Shown here: positions 59,646 to 64,000 of the stretch, one piece after another
Numbering within the stretch: the stretch's first letter is position 1
Layout: each line of letters begins with the position of its first letter
Virus record (IMG/VR): IMGVR_UViG_3300010883_000011
Coordinates: 21,773 to 85,772 of that record
Origin: a virus
Length of the DNA stretch: 64,000 bases
Direction: 5' to 3' (one strand)
Notes under the pieces: generated by a model
What the model was told of the DNA's origin: nothing
The model's database searches: none
The model's input: only the letters and a program-made list of their open reading frames with translations
Made by a program: the position numbers and the translations under genes

Positions 59646-61352
59646 GTGCCTGGAGGTTCTGAGAACTACCACTACCTGATGGCACAGGTATCGCACGACT
59701 ATCCCCTGCTGGGGTTGGCCTTACAGCGTCATGTGAACACGCGTGGTCTTCCCTTGTCCTTTGAACACATGCCGTACCTCATTGAGTTGTATACGGACTT
59801 CCCCAAGATCGATGGAGCCGACATCTGCAAGGCTGTGCAGACTGGTCTATCGGAACTGATGATTCAGTTGATTCTGGAGCGAGCCGGTTGGCAGGGTCGC
59901 GTGACCGCGTATGTGCTCCCTACCTTCACGATCCGAGACAGGTTCGTACAGAACCGCATCAACCCCCTACTGAACATCGTGCCTGACTACCGTATGAGAG
60001 CGGGACTGACAGCGGGTCGTCAGGGAAGTACCGGTAACCTGAAGCTGAAGAGATTTGGTAATGGTGCGATGATGTTCTTGGGTTCCAACACTGTGGGTGA
60101 CTTTGTAGAGTTCTCTGCTGATGTTTTGATTATTGATGAGTTTGACCAGTGCGACCCGCAGAATCTCGCCAAGGCACGAGACAGGTTGCGTGCTTCGCCG
60201 TACCCTCAACTCTTTCGGTTGGGGAACCCTACCCTCCCCCGTGTGGGTGTCTCGCGGTTGTTTGACCTGTCTGACAGCCGTAGGTGGTTCCATCGTTGTA
60301 GCAAGTGCAAGGAACGTCAGCCCATCGACTGGTTTGAGAGTGTTGTGGAGCGTGACGATGATGGTGCGTGGGTGCCCCGCGATAAGGCGAGGCTAAACCC
60401 TGCGTCGGGGGACATCAGGCCAATGTGTCGGCGATGCAAGGAACCCTTCGAAAGAACCGCCAAGGACGCGGTGTGGGTAGCTGAACACCCGGACAGGGAA
60501 CGCCGTGGCTACCTGATTAGCCGCTTGGACGTATTGTCTGAATCCTATCGCCATCTTTTCGCGGAATGGAAAAACGCACAGGGAACGTCGGAGTTGCTGT
60601 CTGCTTTCTACTGTTCCGTGTTGGGCAAGCCCTTTGAGTTCTCCGGGGCACGCTTGAACGTCGAGCATCTACAGGACGTGGCTACTGGTGAGGTGGTGGA
60701 CTACGCAGGGGGCGAGGAGTACCGCAACCACATTGTCACGATGGGAGTTGACGTAGGGGCGCTACTACACGTCCACATAAGCGTTGTAGAGGAGATGGAG
60801 AACACGACACCGATTCAGACACTGGACGGGGAGCTTCCCCCTGAACCGAAGACCATGCGCCATTGTGTATTCACTGGCACGGTGAGGACTTTCGGGGAGG
60901 TGGCCGACATGATGCGCCGGTACCATGTTGACGTGTGCGTGATCGACTCTATGCCCGAGACTCGTAAGGCCCAAGAGCTACGCGATGAGTTTTACGGTGG
61001 TGACTCCCAGGTGTGGCTCTGTAGGTTCCATCCGACCGCGAGAGTGGCCCGCCAGGAGTACGGCTTGAAGATGAACTACCGCGACAACACGGTCATCGTG
61101 GATCGCACGCAAGTCTTCGACGCCACCTTTGACGACATCAGGCAACGTCGACGAAAGTTTCCCGAAGACGTGTTCACCGTGTTGGGATGGTCAGAACAGA
61201 TGCGGTCATCTGTGCGGGTGTTGGATGAACAGAAGCAACGGATCGTTTGGAGCGAGGGTGGGTCTGCTGATCACTTCAGGCTGTCGGACATCTACGACCG
61301 GATCGCCCACGACATCACGCAGAAGGGTGGTTCCTACTATGCAGGGCAGTGA
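59646..61352 (+). CDS. terL: terminase large subunit (GpA-like)
   Basis: 568 residues, GTG start. The ATPase part has CKAVQTGLSELMIQLIL (adenine/Walker A region, deviant), VLIIDEFDQCD as Walker B near 160, and FRLGNPTLPRVG. A zinc pair, CSKC near 218 and CRRC near 261, is typical of GpA-like proteins. The nuclease part begins HIVTMGVDVG with VCVIDSMPETRKAQEL and ends DHFRLSDIYDRIAHD. It cuts and packages the genome. DpdA copy 2 follows 3 bases later. Confidence 0.85.
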   Translation: MPGGSENYHYLMAQVSHDYPLLGLALQRHVNTRGLPLSFEHMPYLIELYTDFPKIDGADICKAVQTGLSELMIQLILERAGWQGRVTAYVLPTFTIRDRFVQNRINPLLNIVPDYRMRAGLTAGRQGSTGNLKLKRFGNGAMMFLGSNTVGDFVEFSADVLIIDEFDQCDPQNLAKARDRLRASPYPQLFRLGNPTLPRVGVSRLFDLSDSRRWFHRCSKCKERQPIDWFESVVERDDDGAWVPRDKARLNPASGDIRPMCRRCKEPFERTAKDAVWVAEHPDRERRGYLISRLDVLSESYRHLFAEWKNAQGTSELLSAFYCSVLGKPFEFSGARLNVEHLQDVATGEVVDYAGGEEYRNHIVTMGVDVGALLHVHISVVEEMENTTPIQTLDGELPPEPKTMRHCVFTGTVRTFGEVADMMRRYHVDVCVIDSMPETRKAQELRDEFYGGDSQVWLCRFHPTARVARQEYGLKMNYRDNTVIVDRTQVFDATFDDIRQRRRKFPEDVFTVLGWSEQMRSSVRVLDEQKQRIVWSEGGSADHFRLSDIYDRIAHDITQKGGSYYAGQ

Positions 61353-61355
61353 GTC

Positions 61356-62273
61356 ATGAAAGAGAAGCTTGGCGTACTGACCTGTTTCCACTTCTACAAG
61401 AACACCACACTCAAAGAGGTGTTGCACGACACCATGCCCGGTCTGCCCATCTTGATTGATAGCGGTGGCTTTTCAGCGTTTTCGCAGGGCGCTGTGATCG
61501 ATCTCGATGAGTATGGGCGGTGGTCCCGTCGTAACCGCACTCCAGACACAAACTGTATCAGCCTTGATGTAATAGGCAGCGCGGGAAAATCATCGATCAA
61601 CATTTCGCGCCTGAAACCCTATGGTGACTACATGCCATGCGTTCACGTTGGCTCATCGCCCGATTGGATTGATCGTTACCATGATCGGGGCTTTCGCTAC
61701 ATGTGCCTGGGCGGGATGGTTCCTTTCCTCAAGGGTGGTCAGACCAAATCGAAAGAGGCGACAGGCCGGTTGATGAAATTCATCCATGCGTGCCACGACC
61801 GGGCAGACGCGTTGGGTGTCGACCTGCACGGCCTGGGTTGCACTACCTGGGACATCGTGCGGAAGTTTCCCTGGAGGTCGGTGGATTCATCCTTCCAGAA
61901 CATGGGTGTGCGTTTTGGTTACCCGGTTCGCGTCTATGACCACGCTACGCGGAAGTGGCACTACATTGGACTCCGTGACCCGAAGTCTGTCCTGCCCGCT
62001 ATGGGCCTCATTCGTGAGTACGGGTACAACCCATTCCCCTTGCTGCACGACTCGCCACACACCAACGAGACGGTGCTTGGGTTGTCCGTGGCATCGGTCG
62101 AGCGGTGGCAGAAAGATCAACGACGAGCCCCCTTCGTATATTTTGCCGATGGAAACAAAGACCATGTTCGCGCCATCGCTCGGATGATCTACACCGAGAA
62201 ACCAGCGACTATGGACTGGCGCTATGACGACTGGTACGGGAACAACGACCAACAGCCCACTGGTGCGGTGTAG
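61356..62273 (+). CDS. DpdA-like DNA-guanine transglycosylase, copy 2
   Basis: 305 residues. LGVLTCFHFY, LIDSGGFSAFSQG with its Asp at 35, ISLDVIGS, YMCLGGMVPF and RSVDSSFQNMGVRFG align with copy 1 at 41760, but the rest has diverged widely. TGT-type residues are retained. It lies next to terL, 18 kb from the preQ0 genes, and no second substrate pathway is visible. It may modify a different sequence context or, less likely, tRNA. Confidence 0.8.
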   Translation: MKEKLGVLTCFHFYKNTTLKEVLHDTMPGLPILIDSGGFSAFSQGAVIDLDEYGRWSRRNRTPDTNCISLDVIGSAGKSSINISRLKPYGDYMPCVHVGSSPDWIDRYHDRGFRYMCLGGMVPFLKGGQTKSKEATGRLMKFIHACHDRADALGVDLHGLGCTTWDIVRKFPWRSVDSSFQNMGVRFGYPVRVYDHATRKWHYIGLRDPKSVLPAMGLIREYGYNPFPLLHDSPHTNETVLGLSVASVERWQKDQRRAPFVYFADGNKDHVRAIARMIYTEKPATMDWRYDDWYGNNDQQPTGAV

Positions 62274-62362
62274 GTTGGCTTCTACGGGTCGGTCTGTGGT
62301 CGGGACGTGTCTCGGGGTAGGTCTGGACCCGGAAACGATTGTGGGGCCGATACGGAGGTCAA

Positions 62363-62947
62363 ATGCTACGCGGTGAAATCCTGAATCGAATAGCCAAGGT
62401 CATCGACGCGAAAGACTACCTGGAGATCGGGGTACAGCTTGGATGGACGTTCTCCGTCGTCGAGGTCGAGAACATGGTTGGCGTCGATCCCAACGAGTCA
62501 ACGCCAGCGACGGTTCACACGACCAGCGACGCGTACTTCGACGACCTGCCTGACGATGTCCGGTTTGACCTGATCTTCGTCGATGGCCTCCATCGCGCCC
62601 ACCAAGTAGTCAAGGACGTACACAACGCGATGCGACACCTCAACCCCGGTGGGGTGATTGTCTGCCATGACTGCTCCCCTCCAACCGAGGAATCAGCCAC
62701 CATCGTTCCGACTGGCACCACTTGGTGCGGCGACGTGTGGGAAGGCTGGTTGGAGTTGCGTCGACAACTGGACGCGGAGATGTACGTCGTGGACACAGAC
62801 CTTGGCTGTGGGGTCATCTTGCCAGACAGGAAAGGTAAGAAGCTCAACAGGCCACTCCCGAAGGGCTGGGACGACTTTGCGAAGAATCGGTCCACCTTGC
62901 TAAACCTCATCACCGTGGAACAGTTCGTGGAGCGATGGTCGTTATGA
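62363..62947 (+). CDS. class I SAM-dependent methyltransferase
   Basis: 194 residues; GGAGGT lies upstream of ATG 62363. DYLEIGVQLGWTFSVVEVENMVGVDPNES holds the SAM-binding GxG loop. FDLIFVDGLHRAHQVVKDVHNAMRHLNPGGVIVCHDCSPP is the motif IV-VI stretch of Methyltransf_24-type enzymes. These usually methylate small molecules or glycans. Proximity to DpdA copy 2 raises the possibility of a base-tailoring step, which is speculation. Confidence 0.75.
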   Translation: MLRGEILNRIAKVIDAKDYLEIGVQLGWTFSVVEVENMVGVDPNESTPATVHTTSDAYFDDLPDDVRFDLIFVDGLHRAHQVVKDVHNAMRHLNPGGVIVCHDCSPPTEESATIVPTGTTWCGDVWEGWLELRRQLDAEMYVVDTDLGCGVILPDRKGKKLNRPLPKGWDDFAKNRSTLLNLITVEQFVERWSL

Positions 62948-62949
62948 GG

Positions 62950-62983
62950 TCCAAAATTTCTTAAGATCGATCCCTCCCGATCT
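62950..62983 (-). terminator. possible terminator overlapping the FmdB stop
   Basis: On the minus strand AAGATCG pairs with CGATCTT across 8 bases in the last codons, and AAGAAATTTT follows. It would also meet transcripts from the convergent methyltransferase gene. Confidence 0.4.
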
Positions 62984-63212
62984 TGGGCTTGATCTTGTCA
63001 ATCATATCGAGTGCATCATCCATAGACTTGCCGCCCCCGTACCCGTCCAACGCCCAACCAGAACCCTTGAGGATAAAGGCGGTGCGAGACACCAGACGCC
63101 TGCTTTCTTGGGACTCACACTTCGGACACGCTGGCGCTGGGTCATCGAACGACCGCTGTAGCTCGTCGAATGTGGTTAGGCACTCGGGGCATTGGTAGTC
63201 AAACAGGGGCAC
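62961..63212 (-). CDS. FmdB-family zinc-ribbon protein
   Basis: 83 residues, leftward. GTG 63212 gives the family start VPLFDYQCPECLTTFDELQ and has GGAGG 8 bases upstream; an upstream start would add an atypical leader. CPKCESQESRRLVS supplies the second Cys pair, followed by KGSGWALDGYGG. FmdB-type ribbons are common small regulators of unclear role. It is alone on its strand. Confidence 0.8.
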   Translation of the reverse strand: MPLFDYQCPECLTTFDELQRSFDDPAPACPKCESQESRRLVSRTAFILKGSGWALDGYGGGKSMDDALDMIDKIKPKIGRDRS

Positions 63213-63365
63213 AACGAAAGCCTCCAAACACAAATGATTATGTATTGTATCAAGGCCCCGAATATGGGGCACTTACAGATTGGGGTGGTTACCGCCCAAT
63301 CACGGAAAACGCGCGATTTTGAACGGTAGGTGCTTGGTCGGCATCTGGTTTCTTCTCGTACTGCC
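63213..63365 (-). promoter_or_regulatory. upstream region of the FmdB-like gene
   Basis: Read leftward it has TTGATACAATACATAAT about 30 bases before the ribosome site, giving TACAAT or CATAAT as candidate -10 boxes. No operator dyad is seen. Confidence 0.35.
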
Positions 63366-64000
63366 CGACCAGTTTGTCATCGGGCTCTTTGGAGGCGGCG
63401 TGGTGCGTGGTGTGGTGCGTGGGGTGGTGCGTGGGTCGTATTGGTGGGTCGTGCTGGCACGGGAGGACTCGGCTTGGAGTGGTAGGTCGGAAAGGCGGGG
63501 GGCGGAGTGGATTGTCGTGGTGGTCTGGTTGGGGCTGGTCGGTGAGGGCTCGGCTTGTCGCTGTGGTGTGGTTGTGATGGATACGGCAAGGTCCGGCAGG
63601 TCGTGATGGTAGGGCGGGGCTGGGTCTGTCGTGTGGGCATGGGAAGGCGCGTGGGAGAAGCGGATCGGCGGGTCGTGAGGGTTGGGGCTGGCGTGAAGCG
63701 TGCTGGTGAGTCGTGACGGCGGGAACGGGCTTGGTGTGAGTGGGCCTGTCGTAGTGGTGTGGTGGGTGCCGTGGTGGCGCGTAGCACAGGTTCGGAGCGG
63801 CAGGAGCGGGTAGGTCGAATCGGAGCGGGCGGTGGTGGTGTGGTAGGTGGTGGCCGGTCGTAGTGGAGAGGCAGGAACGGGCGTGGTCTGTCGTGTTGGC
63901 ATGGCAGGGGGGGAGGGGGCTGGGGGGGGGCCGGCATGTCGTAGTGGTTCGGCTATGTCCGGCCCGGCCTGTAGCTAGCCTGTGGTGCGGCAAGGCCACA
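63366..64000. other. extreme G+T-rich low-complexity tract
   Basis: About 630 bases with very little C and A on the plus strand. GTGGTGCGTGG repeats in tandem with a 12-base period at 63400, 63412 and 63424. A loose GTCGTrnTGG word recurs about eleven times. G7-9 runs appear near 63904-63930. All three minus-strand frames are open, which follows from composition, so the Pro/His/Thr-rich 236-codon frame there is not taken as a gene. Confidence 0.6.

Noticed and set aside
63289-63999. Leftward 236-codon Pro/His/Thr-rich frame
   Set aside because: All three minus-strand frames are open here because the tract has almost no stop-forming bases, so openness is not evidence.

Overview
The window is most of a tailed double-stranded DNA phage genome (or an intact prophage seen as phage). 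No rRNA, tRNA or bacterial housekeeping gene is visible. Genes are tightly packed, with ATGA, GTGA, TTGA and TAATG stop-start overlaps. A tail tube protein, a tail-chaperone pair with a -1 frameshift and a 1576-residue tape measure protein are present and no sheath protein is seen, so a long flexible (siphovirus-like) tail is the best inference. The host cannot be named from sequence alone. The large terminase lies near 60 kb and the window opens inside virion genes, so the missing head genes probably lie in the unseen part of a circularly permuted or circular map.

Layout. 0-24 kb: virion proteins (fibre and connector proteins, a three-domain glycosyltransferase, gp10-like and tail-terminator-like proteins, Dam-type methylase, tail tube, chaperones, tape measure, tail-tip proteins), then small membrane proteins and two DUF2589-like proteins. 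24.1-26.2 kb: a leftward pair, a WGR-like protein and a primase-like CHC2 zinc-finger protein. 26.3-30.8 kb: three fibre or receptor-binding candidates. 30.9-38.1 kb: replication and recombination (SF2 helicase, RecB-like nuclease, Sak4-like ATPase, SSB-like protein, RuvC-like resolvase, helicase-loader-like protein, primase-helicase). 39.6-43.9 kb: a complete preQ0 pathway (QueE, FolE, QueC, QueD) interleaved with a DpdA-like DNA transglycosylase and a ParB-like protein. 44.4-45.8 kb: lysis (endolysin, holin, lipoprotein). 45.9-48.1 kb: a sulfotransferase-like protein and a DNA methyltransferase. 48.1-50.9 kb: small membrane and coiled-coil proteins. 51-58 kb: an array of about 16 very small, mostly unrecognised genes. 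59.3-63.2 kb: terminase region, second DpdA-like protein, SAM methyltransferase and a zinc-ribbon protein. 63.3-64 kb: an extreme G+T-rich tract.

Two systems stand out. The first is guanine hypermodification: four enzymes make preQ0 from GTP, two divergent DpdA-like transglycosylases could insert it into DNA, and two conventional DNA methylases add another layer. The second is the 48-58 kb regulon. Nine rightward promoters carry a perfectly spaced dyad TAAC-N9-GTTA across the spacer and -10 box. Six further copies face left and one has no clear promoter. Each rightward promoter leads to a small gene behind a shared CAACAAGG-type leader, and the spaces between genes carry 22 exact, same-strand copies of GTCCACCTCGC. 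This looks like a cassette array under one repressor, possibly with leftward non-coding RNAs.
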